Both the position numbers and the translations under genes were made by a program. A model generated the notes under the pieces. That model was not told where the DNA came from and searched no databases. It was given only the letters and a program-made list of their open reading frames with translations. A DNA stretch of 64,000 bases from Palleniella intestinalis (GTDB lineage: Bacteria > Bacteroidota > Bacteroidia > Bacteroidales > Bacteroidaceae). Below, one piece after another: positions 45,073 to 52,805 of this stretch (positions are counted from its first letter, which is position 1; each line of letters starts with the position of its first letter). The stretch covers positions 339,617 through 403,616 of the forward strand of contig NZ_JABKKG010000004.1 of the NCBI RefSeq assembly GCF_013166595.1, read 5' to 3'.

Positions 45073-46137
45073 TTATCCGAGAGTCTTCTTTATGCGGTTT
45101 CGGAGTGAAGAGATTATGGTGCTGAAATTGCCCTTGCGGAGGTTCAGCCACAGTTCTTCGAGAGAGTATTGTACCTTGCGCCATGGGTTGTCCCACGCGT
45201 TCCGCAAGTACCAGCGTTGCTGATAGCCCGGTTCTTCAACCACTTCGGCAGGGTGGGAGAGCGGAAACTGCAACTCATGTCGTCTCATGGTGAACTGCCG
45301 TCGCAGGCGTTTCGGCTGCAAATCAAGCTGTGTGGCGTAGTGCGTCCCTCCGTCAAGGCCGATGTTGTTGATAAGGTTCACGGACGGCATTATGGCAAGT
45401 CCGTCGTTGAGGGTCATGTATGCCCAGAAGATAGTCTCGTAGTAAGGGATGCCGGTCGTGCTGTGTTGCAGGCAGAGTGGGATCATCTCGCTGCGCTGCC
45501 GGTGGAGTTTCGCCTTCTCTTTCAGCTTCTCGAACTGCGCCTTGTCATGCACAAAACCATATTCGCCGTCAAGATTCCTTATCACTCTTGCCCACGAAGC
45601 CCAGCCCCAAATGGAGAAAGCGCGTGTGAAAAAGTAGTCGGGAACGGTGCCGTTGACCGCTTTCAGATGCTTCCGCGAATCCTCGTCAGTGTTGAATCCT
45701 GCAACCATTGTCACCCGAGGGTCATCCTCGTACTTGTCAAGCATCTCCTTACAGAACGTGAAGAATGACAGGCTCGGCACATCATCGTCCTCAAGGACTA
45801 TGCACTTGTCCGTCAGCGAGAACGCCCATTGCTGCGAAAGGAACTCGCTCGGGTCACATCCGAGGTTCTTCTCTTGGTAGTTTCTGTGCACCTCACAGTC
45901 CCAGTCGATCATCGTGTCGTCCACCATACGGCGGCATTCCTCTATGCCCTGCCGGTCCTTTGAAAGGCGGATGTCCGTCACAGGTGTGCCGTCCTTTGCC
46001 ACAAGGCGTGGCCCGTCCTGAAAGAGGAACAGGCGTTTCGGGCGCGCTTTCCTGACCTCCGCCCACACTTTCCCGAAGTGGTCGGGACGCGCATGGAAGA
46101 GTAATAGTACCGATATGTCAACGAGTGCCGGTTTCAT
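45073..46137 (-). CDS. Glycosyltransferase (GT2-like, GT-A fold)
   Basis: 354 residues. VDISVLLLFHARPDHFGKVW starts the fold, and the DxD-like site is CIVLEDDDVPSLSFF. Later come AGFNTDEDSRK, FTRAFSIWGWASWARV, and NNIGLDGGTHY, which I have seen in GT-A enzymes of Bacteroidetes cell-surface glycan clusters. It is cytoplasmic. Donor sugar unknown. It follows licD by 52 bp and is the last gene of the cytidylyltransferase-epimerase-licD operon. Confidence 0.82.
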   Translation of the reverse strand: MKPALVDISVLLLFHARPDHFGKVWAEVRKARPKRLFLFQDGPRLVAKDGTPVTDIRLSKDRQGIEECRRMVDDTMIDWDCEVHRNYQEKNLGCDPSEFLSQQWAFSLTDKCIVLEDDDVPSLSFFTFCKEMLDKYEDDPRVTMVAGFNTDEDSRKHLKAVNGTVPDYFFTRAFSIWGWASWARVIRNLDGEYGFVHDKAQFEKLKEKAKLHRQRSEMIPLCLQHSTTGIPYYETIFWAYMTLNDGLAIMPSVNLINNIGLDGGTHYATQLDLQPKRLRRQFTMRRHELQFPLSHPAEVVEEPGYQQRWYLRNAWDNPWRKVQYSLEELWLNLRKGNFSTIISSLRNRIKKTLG

Positions 46138-46189
46138 GTTGTAGTGTTTTTTGTTGGAAATGTTGTCTTTTGTGCTCTTTTCCGCATGG

Positions 46190-46996
46190 TCATTTTCCTG
46201 AAAGAGTCTCGAGGAAGAACACTGCGTGTCCCTTTCTCTTGTCCTCAGGCGGCAGTTTCATGTAGTCCTTGTACAGATCTTTGAGGTAAGCGTCAGGGTT
46301 TGCAGGGGCGAGAAACTCCTTTCCCTCGAATGAAATCGGCTTAACGGGGAAGATAGAGTCCTTGCGGTGCATGATGCCATAGCCGTTGTCGGAGATGCGG
46401 TTGCCGAAATATGTGTCATGTTTCAGCAACATATTTGCCGCTTTCCACATTATATTATAATAGGCTCTTTTCGCTCCGAACCAAAACAATTCTGCCACGG
46501 CGCGCCATGAATAGACATGCTGTTGGAGCAGAATGCCGTTTGCGCGGCAGTAACCACGGCACACTCGCTTGCAGAAACCTTGTGATATGGTCGGGTAGGA
46601 GTGCATCGGGAAGATGTCCACAAACAGCCCTTTGCAGTATGGACGACTGAAATCGTCGCCGTACTCCACCACGAACGAGTCGCGGTCGCGCACCTTTATT
46701 GTCGGCAGACGGCATGACGGGTCGGTCTCCATGGTCTGGAGAAACATGCTCTCAGGCAGCTCTTTCCGTGCCACTTCGGCAAAGCGCGGGATGTCCTCCG
46801 TGCGCATTGCGATGTCGATGTCATCATCCCAGGGGATGAACCCCTTATGGCGGACAGCGCCGAGACACGTCCCTCCGTCAAGCCAGTAGTCTATTTTGTG
46901 GCGGACGCAGATGTCGTGTATCGCGCAAAGTATGGCAAGTTCCTTCCTGTGCACTGCAGGAAGATGCCTTTTGTTGTATTCTTCGAGTTCAGTCAT
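46190..46996 (-). CDS. LicD family phosphotransferase
   Basis: 268 residues. The LicD core is clear: YWLDGGTCLGAVRHKGFIPWDDDIDIAM, with the GG-x-LG-x-RH and WDDDID motifs that form the nucleotidyltransferase-type active site. LicD enzymes transfer phosphocholine from CDP-choline to glycans, and the related fukutin group transfers ribitol phosphate from CDP-ribitol. The neighbouring cytidylyltransferase suggests that this one uses a CDP-linked polyol or alcohol made in the same operon. Its start overlaps the epimerase stop by 8 bp. Confidence 0.92.
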   Translation of the reverse strand: MTELEEYNKRHLPAVHRKELAILCAIHDICVRHKIDYWLDGGTCLGAVRHKGFIPWDDDIDIAMRTEDIPRFAEVARKELPESMFLQTMETDPSCRLPTIKVRDRDSFVVEYGDDFSRPYCKGLFVDIFPMHSYPTISQGFCKRVCRGYCRANGILLQQHVYSWRAVAELFWFGAKRAYYNIMWKAANMLLKHDTYFGNRISDNGYGIMHRKDSIFPVKPISFEGKEFLAPANPDAYLKDLYKDYMKLPPEDKRKGHAVFFLETLSGK

Positions 46997-48017
46997 TCTT
47001 CAAAATGTGTATCGTCCGCGCCACGGCATCCCTCATTGTGTACATTGGAGTGAAGCCCGAATTGCGGAGCTTTTCGGTGTCAAGTATGGCGTTCATCGCC
47101 ACGGAGAACCCTTTCCGCTCGCTCTCGGAAGGAAGGTCGAAGACAACTTTCCTGCCACACAGTTCCGCACAAAGCCCAGCAAAGTCCCTCAGATGGACAT
47201 TGCAGCTGTCGTTGGCGATGTTGTATGCCATGTCGTCCGTGCCGTTCAGCATGATGTGGAGCATTGCAGCGACAGCGTCGGCGGTGTAAGTGTAGGAGAA
47301 AAACTGCTTTCCCTCCGATTTAAGCACTATGTCCTCACCGTCAAGAGCCTTCTTTATGAACTGTGAGGAAGCCTTGCTGTCCGACATCAGCATTGTCGGT
47401 CCGAAGACACGACTAAGGCGCACAATCTTCACTTTCACGCCATATTCCGCGCCATACGACTGGCACAGAGCCTCGCAGGAACGCTTTGACTCCGAGTAGC
47501 CGGCACGGCTTGTGGCGAGATTCAGCATACCTGTGTAGTCCTCGGTGAACACATCGTTGCCGCGTGCGTTGCCATAAATCTCCACGGTGCTCGGGTAAAG
47601 CACTGTCGCGCCACACCTTCGTGCGAGTTCGAGAGCATGTTCCGCCCCTTTAAGGTTGATGAGCATCGTCTCCGCCGGGTATTGTGAGTAGGCGAGAGGG
47701 TGGGTGTTGCTCGCAAGAGGGATGATGTAATCGGCGGTGATGTCTTCAGGAAAAGGCAGCATGACGTCCTGTTCGAGGAAAGAGAAGAGTGGGGAAGAGA
47801 AATGTTCTCCCAACCTTTCGGCAGCCCTTTCACGGTTTCTTCCCACGGCAATGATGCCCACATCGCCGAGAGTCATGAGCGCATCGATGAGGTGGACGCC
47901 AAGAAGTCCTGTTGCACCGGTGACGATGATGCGTTTCCCTTGCAGCCTTTCAATGCCTTTCACGCTGAGGACATTGCGGATGTCTTCTGTATATAATGGA
48001 TGTTTCTTGTTAATCAT
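46989..48017 (-). CDS. NAD-dependent epimerase/dehydratase (extended SDR)
   Basis: 342 residues. The Rossmann motif is IIVTGATGLLGVHLI (GxxGxxG), the catalytic Tyr-Lys pair is in AGYSESKRSCEAL, and the serine is in LYPSTVEIYG. The C-terminal part DMAYNIANDSCNVHLRDFAGL matches sugar epimerases. It oxidises or reshapes a nucleotide-linked or phosphorylated sugar; the exact substrate is unknown. Its ATG overlaps the stop of the cytidylyltransferase gene by four bases (ATGA), a sign of coupled translation and a shared pathway. Confidence 0.9.
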   Translation of the reverse strand: MINKKHPLYTEDIRNVLSVKGIERLQGKRIIVTGATGLLGVHLIDALMTLGDVGIIAVGRNRERAAERLGEHFSSPLFSFLEQDVMLPFPEDITADYIIPLASNTHPLAYSQYPAETMLINLKGAEHALELARRCGATVLYPSTVEIYGNARGNDVFTEDYTGMLNLATSRAGYSESKRSCEALCQSYGAEYGVKVKIVRLSRVFGPTMLMSDSKASSQFIKKALDGEDIVLKSEGKQFFSYTYTADAVAAMLHIMLNGTDDMAYNIANDSCNVHLRDFAGLCAELCGRKVVFDLPSESERKGFSVAMNAILDTEKLRNSGFTPMYTMRDAVARTIHILKND

Positions 48018-48736
48018 TTCAGCCAGTTGTCCTTTCCTTTGGTAAGATAACCCTTGAAAAGCTCAAGGTCATCCTTGGTTGTCAGTTTGATGTTCTTGTC
48101 AGAACCCTTTGCAAAATGCAGCCTTACGCCCAGTTCAACCATCATTGTGTTGGTGTAATGTGAGCCGTAAATGCCTATTTCCTTTGTGAAAGCCTCGTGG
48201 TATTTCTCACTGAGCAGGTCGTAGCGGTATGCCTGTGGGGTGGAGACACGCCGCAGAGTCTCGCGCGGAATAAACTGTGTTGTTGTCGTTTCGTCATTGC
48301 TGTCGACGACGAAAATCTGCTCATTGTACGGCATGGAGGTAACAGCGTTGCCGTAGGTGGCGGCTTTCTCTATGACATCCGTCAGCACAGTGTCGTCGAT
48401 AAGCGGGCGGATGCCGTCGTGGATGACCACGATGTCGTCAGGCGAGCATGTCCCTTCGAGGTGCGCAACACCATTGCGGATGCTCTCCTGGGCACTGTTT
48501 CCGCCCGGTACTATCCACTGCAGCTTCGTGATGTTGAACTGGTTGGCGTACGCTTCGACAACCTTTTCCCAGCCGCTGATGCAGACAACGCCTATCGCAT
48601 CGATGCCCGGATGCTTCTGGAAGCCCTCGAGAGTGTAGATGAGTACAGGCTTGTCATAGACGTTTATGAACTGTTTGGGGATGTCCTGCCCCATTCTGTT
48701 GCCCGAGCCTCCTGCTATGATGATTGCTGTGTTCAT
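48014..48736 (-). CDS. IspD/TarI family cytidylyltransferase (paralogue 2)
   Basis: 240 residues. The nucleotide-binding start is IIIAGGSGNRMGQDIPKQF, followed by VIHDGIRPLIDD, FIPRETLRRVSTPQAYRYDLL and IKLTTKDDLELFKGY. It joins CTP to a polyol phosphate. The gene heads an operon with an SDR epimerase and licD, so I favour a TarI-like role (CDP-ribitol or similar for surface decoration) over isoprenoid synthesis. It has a strong promoter of its own. Confidence 0.85.
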   Translation of the reverse strand: MNTAIIIAGGSGNRMGQDIPKQFINVYDKPVLIYTLEGFQKHPGIDAIGVVCISGWEKVVEAYANQFNITKLQWIVPGGNSAQESIRNGVAHLEGTCSPDDIVVIHDGIRPLIDDTVLTDVIEKAATYGNAVTSMPYNEQIFVVDSNDETTTTQFIPRETLRRVSTPQAYRYDLLSEKYHEAFTKEIGIYGSHYTNTMMVELGVRLHFAKGSDKNIKLTTKDDLELFKGYLTKGKDNWLK

Positions 48737-48803
48737 TTCGTTTCGTTATGGAATATGCTTGTTCTTTGCCGCCCTCCGTTACTGTGTAACGGCATGCGTA
48801 GTG

Positions 48804-48835
48804 CAAAAGTAATGAAATTTTCCTGACTGTGCAAA
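48804..48835 (-). promoter_or_regulatory. Promoter of the cytidylyltransferase-epimerase-licD-GT operon
   Basis: On the minus strand TTTG (48835-48832), a 20-bp spacer and TACTTTTG (48811-48804) form a complete promoter. The leader to the ATG at 48736 is about 65 nt. Confidence 0.75.
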
Positions 48836-48933
48836 TGTGGAGTGCTTTATTTGTTGCATAAAGCGTCAGCCATTGTAAGATGAAGTGCTACATTTTTGTT
48901 TTGCAATGTGTTTTTATGTTTTTGTGAAGTGTG

Positions 48934-49629
48934 TCACCGTACCCTGCCAAGGATGTGCTCCTCCACAGTTTTCAGGTCATCGCGGTAAGTCACTTTGATG
49001 TTTATTGGGTCGCCCTCGACCACGAAAATGGGAGTGTCCGGCAAGTAGCGGAACACCACGGAGCAGTCGTCCGTCGGCATGAAAGCCGGGTCCTGCAGGG
49101 CAAGCTCAAATGCACGGCGGATTGTTCCGCAGCGGAAGCCCTGCGGTGTCTGCACGTTGCGGAGGCTGTTGCGTGACGGTATGCGCACGATTCTGCCGTC
49201 GGGTGCTGTCTCGATGATAGTGTCTGTCGTCGGAACTGCCACATCCACAGCCTCATACCGGTCAAGGGAGTCAAGGCAATCATTGATGATGCGCTGTGTC
49301 ACCAACGGTCGCACACAGTCGTGCAGGAGCAGGCGGTCATTGTCATTGCTGCATGTGCTTATGGCGGCGAGTGACGAATGGTAACGCTCCTTGCCACCGC
49401 AAAGGACATGTTTCACCTTGGCATAGCCGTTGTCAGCAACCATTTTACGGACTTCTTCGATATAATCCTCGCGTGAGACGATGGCAATCTCATCGATGCG
49501 CGGATTGTCATGGAAAGCCTCGATTGTATGCTCGATAATCATTTTTCCCGCCACACGGAGGAACTGTTTCGGTTTGTCGCCGCCGACACGCGAACCGCTG
49601 CCGCCGGCAAGGATTACTGCAATATTCAT
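48934..49629 (-). CDS. IspD/TarI family cytidylyltransferase (paralogue 1)
   Basis: 231 residues. It has VILAGGSGSRVGGDKPKQFL, LLLHDCVRPLVTQ, IPSRNSLRNVQTPQGFRC and IKVTYRDDLKTVEEHI. It is about as long as true IspD, which makes CDP-methylerythritol, but the TarI group has the same motifs and the two cannot be told apart by eye. It lies outside the licD operon promoter, divergent from fcl, so it is separately transcribed. If only one of the two paralogues is the essential IspD, this one is the likelier candidate by context. Confidence 0.82.
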   Translation of the reverse strand: MNIAVILAGGSGSRVGGDKPKQFLRVAGKMIIEHTIEAFHDNPRIDEIAIVSREDYIEEVRKMVADNGYAKVKHVLCGGKERYHSSLAAISTCSNDNDRLLLHDCVRPLVTQRIINDCLDSLDRYEAVDVAVPTTDTIIETAPDGRIVRIPSRNSLRNVQTPQGFRCGTIRRAFELALQDPAFMPTDDCSVVFRYLPDTPIFVVEGDPINIKVTYRDDLKTVEEHILGRVR

Positions 49630-49651
49630 AGATATATGATAAAAATATGTG

Positions 49652-49709
49652 CAAAATTATTGTTTTTTTTTGAAATTCTAAGATTATTATAATATTTTTG
49701 CTATCTTTG
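49652..49709. promoter_or_regulatory. Divergent promoters for the ispD-like gene and fcl
   Basis: On the minus strand TAATTTTG (49659-49652) lies 23 bp before the ispD-like start. On the plus strand TATCTTTG (49702-49709) lies 65 bp before the fcl start. Neither has a clear -33 TTG at 20 bp. Confidence 0.55.
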
Positions 49710-49773
49710 CAGTGATTTTTAGACTTAAACTATATATAGAAAGAGGTTTACAAACAAAAAGAGAATTAGGATA

Positions 49774-50946
49774 ATGAAACTGAGAAAAGACAGCAAAATC
49801 TATGTTGCCGGTCATCGTGGCTTGGTGGGTTCTGCCATTTGGAACAACCTGAAAGCCCGCGGTTATGACAATCTTGTAGGACGTACGCACAAGGAACTGG
49901 ACCTCACGGACCAGGTTGCCGTGCGCGCTTTCTTTGACGAGGAGCGTCCCGATGCGGTAGTCCTTGCGGCAGCTTTCGTGGGCGGAATCATGGCTAACTC
50001 GCTGTACCGTGCCGACTTCATGATGATGAACATGAAGATGCAGTGCAACGTCATCAGTGAGGCGTATGCCCACGGTGTGCAGAAACTCCTGTTCCTCGGA
50101 AGCACATGCATCTATCCGAAGAACGCTCCGCAGCCGATGAAGGAGGATTGCCTCCTCACTTCCGAACTGGAGTACACGAATGAGGAGTACGCCATTGCGA
50201 AGATTGCGGGCTTGAAGATGTGTGAGTCATACAACTTGCAGTATGGTACGGACTACATTGCCGTGATGCCTACCAACCTTTACGGTCCGAATGACAATTT
50301 CCACCTTGAAAACTCACATGTGATGCCTGCGATGATGCGCAAGATTTACCTTGCGAAACTCATCCATGAGAGCGATTGGGATGCTTTGCGCAAGGACATG
50401 GACATCCGTCCTGTGGAGGGTGTCGACGGCAAGGCAAGCAACGAGGAGATAGAGAAAGTGCTGGCGAAATACGGCATAGAGAACAATCGTGTGACACTGT
50501 GGGGCACAGGCACTCCGCTCCGCGAGTTCCTTTGGAGTGAGGATATGGCGGACGCTTCCGTGCATTGCCTGCTCAACGTGGAGTTCAAGGACATTATCGG
50601 CATAGAGAAATATTCCAGTGTTCATTATGGCGCGAGTGTCGATGGTGCTGTTGACCGCAACCATTCCGCAGGCCGTGGCGGTGCGATTCCGTCACTCGGT
50701 GAGATAAGGAACTGCCATATCAATGTCGGAACGGGTAAGGAACTGACTATCCGTGAGTTGTCCGAACTTGTGGTGAAGGCAGTAGGTTTTGAGGGAGAAG
50801 TATGCTTTGACGCAAGCAAACCTGACGGAACGATGCGCAAACTCATAGATGTCTCCAAGCTCCATTCTCTCGGTTGGACGCACAAAGTGGAGATTGAGGA
50901 CGGTGTGCAGAAACTTTTTGAATGGTACAAGGAGTCAATTTCTTAA
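49774..50946 (+). CDS. fcl: GDP-L-fucose synthase
   Basis: 390 residues. The Rossmann motif is YVAGHRGLVGSAIW, the serine and metal-free catalytic region is LFLGSTCIYPKNAPQPMKED, and the Tyr-Lys pair is EEYAIAKIAGLKMCESY. MPTNLYGPNDNFHLENSHVMPAMM is specific for GMER enzymes. It epimerises and reduces GDP-4-keto-6-deoxymannose to GDP-L-fucose with NADPH. It carries the insertion of about 70 residues before WGTGTPLREFLWSEDMA usual in Bacteroidetes. It is paired with gmd, 47 bp downstream; the order fcl then gmd is the reverse of the common one. Confidence 0.96.
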   Translation: MKLRKDSKIYVAGHRGLVGSAIWNNLKARGYDNLVGRTHKELDLTDQVAVRAFFDEERPDAVVLAAAFVGGIMANSLYRADFMMMNMKMQCNVISEAYAHGVQKLLFLGSTCIYPKNAPQPMKEDCLLTSELEYTNEEYAIAKIAGLKMCESYNLQYGTDYIAVMPTNLYGPNDNFHLENSHVMPAMMRKIYLAKLIHESDWDALRKDMDIRPVEGVDGKASNEEIEKVLAKYGIENNRVTLWGTGTPLREFLWSEDMADASVHCLLNVEFKDIIGIEKYSSVHYGASVDGAVDRNHSAGRGGAIPSLGEIRNCHINVGTGKELTIRELSELVVKAVGFEGEVCFDASKPDGTMRKLIDVSKLHSLGWTHKVEIEDGVQKLFEWYKESIS

Positions 50947-50993
50947 TGTAATAAAAATAAAATATTCAAAACAATAAACAACAGAAAGTATCT

Positions 50994-52088
50994 ATGGAAA
51001 AGAAAGTAGCATTGATTACAGGTGTGACAGGTCAGGACGGAAGTTACCTCTCAGAGTTCCTCCTCGACAAGGGTTATGAGGTTCATGGTATCATCCGCCG
51101 CTCCAGTGTGGACTACCGAGAGCGTATAGCGCACCTCGAAGGAACTCCGCATTTCCACCTTCACTATGCCGACATGACAGACTCTATGTCGCTTGTGAAG
51201 CTTGTCGGACTTGTGCGCCCTGACGAAATATATAACCTTGCTGCACAGTCACATGTGCAGGTGAGCTTCGACGCTCCGGAGTTCACTGCCGATGTTGATG
51301 CGACAGGTGTGCTCCGTGTGTTGGAGGCTGTGCGCACAAACCATCTGGAGAAGACTTGCAAGATTTATCAGGCTTCCACTTCAGAGCTTTATGGAAAGGT
51401 GGAGGAAGTGCCTCAGAATGAGAAGACTCCGTTCCATCCTTACTCTCCTTACGCTGTTGCAAAGCTCTACGGCTTCTGGATTATCAAGGAGTACCGTGAG
51501 GCATACGACATGTTCTGCTGCTCAGGCATACTCTTCAACCACGAGTCAGAGCGTCGTGGCGAGACATTCGTGACAAGAAAGATTACTCTTGCTGCCGCAC
51601 GCATCGCTCAGGGAAAGCAAGACTGCCTCTATCTCGGTAACCTTGACTCTCTCCGCGACTGGGGCTATGCCAAGGATTATGTTGAGTGTATGTGGCTTAT
51701 CCTTCAGCACGATACACCGGAAGACTTTGTCATCGCTACCGGTGTGCAGCATACTGTCCGCGAGTTCGCAACTCTCGCATTCCACTATGCCGGCATAGAG
51801 CTGCGTTGGGAAGGCGAAGGCGTCAACGAGAAGGGTATCGATGTGAAGACAGGCAAGGTCGTTGTCGCTGTCAGTGAGGACTTCTACCGTCCTACAGACG
51901 TTGTCAACCTCTGGGGCGACCCTACAAAGGCGAAGAACGAACTTGGCTGGAATCCGCAGACAACTTCTTTCGAAAAGCTTGTTGAGATAATGGTTGCGCA
52001 TGACATGCAGAAGGTTGCTGCCGAGCATGTTGCCAGCGTGATGCGTACAAACCTCGCCGAGTACCTCGAAAAAGGCGTTGTGAAATAA
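50994..52088 (+). CDS. gmd: GDP-mannose 4,6-dehydratase
   Basis: 364 residues. It begins with [19 protein letters not shown] (NADP-binding GxxGxxG), has [27 protein letters not shown], the threonine/serine region [13 protein letters not shown], the Tyr-Lys pair [13 protein letters not shown], and [19 protein letters not shown], which is diagnostic for GMD. It makes GDP-4-keto-6-deoxymannose, the substrate of Fcl. The pair supplies GDP-fucose for surface glycans, possibly including protein O-glycans as known in Bacteroides. Confidence 0.97.
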   Translation: MEKKVALITGVTGQDGSYLSEFLLDKGYEVHGIIRRSSVDYRERIAHLEGTPHFHLHYADMTDSMSLVKLVGLVRPDEIYNLAAQSHVQVSFDAPEFTADVDATGVLRVLEAVRTNHLEKTCKIYQASTSELYGKVEEVPQNEKTPFHPYSPYAVAKLYGFWIIKEYREAYDMFCCSGILFNHESERRGETFVTRKITLAAARIAQGKQDCLYLGNLDSLRDWGYAKDYVECMWLILQHDTPEDFVIATGVQHTVREFATLAFHYAGIELRWEGEGVNEKGIDVKTGKVVVAVSEDFYRPTDVVNLWGDPTKAKNELGWNPQTTSFEKLVEIMVAHDMQKVAAEHVASVMRTNLAEYLEKGVVK

Positions 52089-52138
52089 TCGCAACCGTAT
52101 GGCAATCATTGTTTTGACTGCCATTTTATGATAATGAA

Positions 52139-52178
52139 AAACAGCGGCATGCCTTCAATGAAAGGTGTGCCGCTGTTG
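52139..52178 (+). terminator. Hairpin after gmd
   Basis: AACAGCGGCA (52140-52149) pairs with TGCCGCTGTT (52168-52177), with a further CCTT/AAGG pair inside. It lies 50 bp past the gmd stop; the downstream T-run is missing. Confidence 0.6.
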
Positions 52179-52252
52179 GTTAATAGTGGTGTCTGTGGTT
52201 TTGATAAATGTATTTGTGTAATTTCAACTGTAAGAGGATTTTTCTCGTTTTA

Positions 52253-52284
52253 TTTGCAGGATTGACAGAAAATTTATATATTTG
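52253..52284 (+). promoter_or_regulatory. Promoter of the antitoxin-like gene
   Basis: TTTG (52253-52256), a 20-bp spacer and TATATTTG (52277-52284). The start codon follows 38 bp later. Confidence 0.7.
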
Positions 52285-52322
52285 CGTTTGAAATAGCTTA
52301 ACTGATAAATTTGCAAGCAATT

Positions 52323-52574
52323 ATGGAGACTTATAATACATTGACATTGAATGTCCCGGTAAGCAAGATGAAACTTTTGCGTTCCTTGGCAAAGGAACTG
52401 GGATGTACTGTGCAGAAGAGCAGAAAGAATAAACTTTCTGTTAGTCCGAGCGGTGACAAATGGTTTGAGAATCCGGAGAATCTTGCTGCGATATGTCGTG
52501 GTGAGGAGGATTTGAGGAATGGCCGTTGTCGCACAATGACTATGGAAGAGATACAAGATGCTTTAGGCTTATGA
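52323..52574 (+). CDS. Antitoxin-like small protein
   Basis: 83 residues from the ATG at 52323; a TTG at 52311 is less likely. The start METYNTLTLNVPVSKMKLLRSLAKELG has the strand-then-helix pattern of ribbon-helix-helix or Phd/RelB-like antitoxins, and the charged C-terminus (EEDLRNGRCRTMTMEEIQDALGL) would be the toxin-binding tail. It has its own promoter. The stop overlaps by ATGA the start of a 19-residue frame that begins like a RelE/ParE toxin, so this is probably the surviving half of a toxin-antitoxin pair. No family can be assigned with certainty. Confidence 0.6.
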   Translation: METYNTLTLNVPVSKMKLLRSLAKELGCTVQKSRKNKLSVSPSGDKWFENPENLAAICRGEEDLRNGRCRTMTMEEIQDALGL

Positions 52575-52630
52575 AATATCAACTCGTATTTGTAGTTAAG
52601 CTCTTTGGAATTTTACCTGCTGACAAGTGA
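52571..52630 (+). pseudogene. Possible remnant of a RelE/ParE-like toxin
   Basis: A 19-residue frame begins MKYQLVFVVKLFGI, with start-stop overlap (ATGA) to the antitoxin-like gene, the arrangement expected for a toxin gene. It ends at once in TGA, and I see no continuation in any frame before the purL promoter. The similarity rests on the first few residues only. Confidence 0.35.
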
Positions 52631-52757
52631 ATATCCGCTTATGGGTATTGCAAAAATATTTTTGCAAGCCGTCATAAAAACGAATCCGCATTTTGTAGCC
52701 TCTATTAAAAAAACTTATATTATAACCTGCTAAAACACATTATTAATTAAAATTTTG

Positions 52758-52765
52758 TAACTTTG
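52758..52765 (+). promoter_or_regulatory. purL -7 box
   Basis: TAACTTTG, 40 bp before the purL ATG. The -33 position has no TTG. Confidence 0.55.
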
Positions 52766-52805
52766 CGGAAAGTATAGATATTCAACAAAAAACATTATAG
52801 GAACA

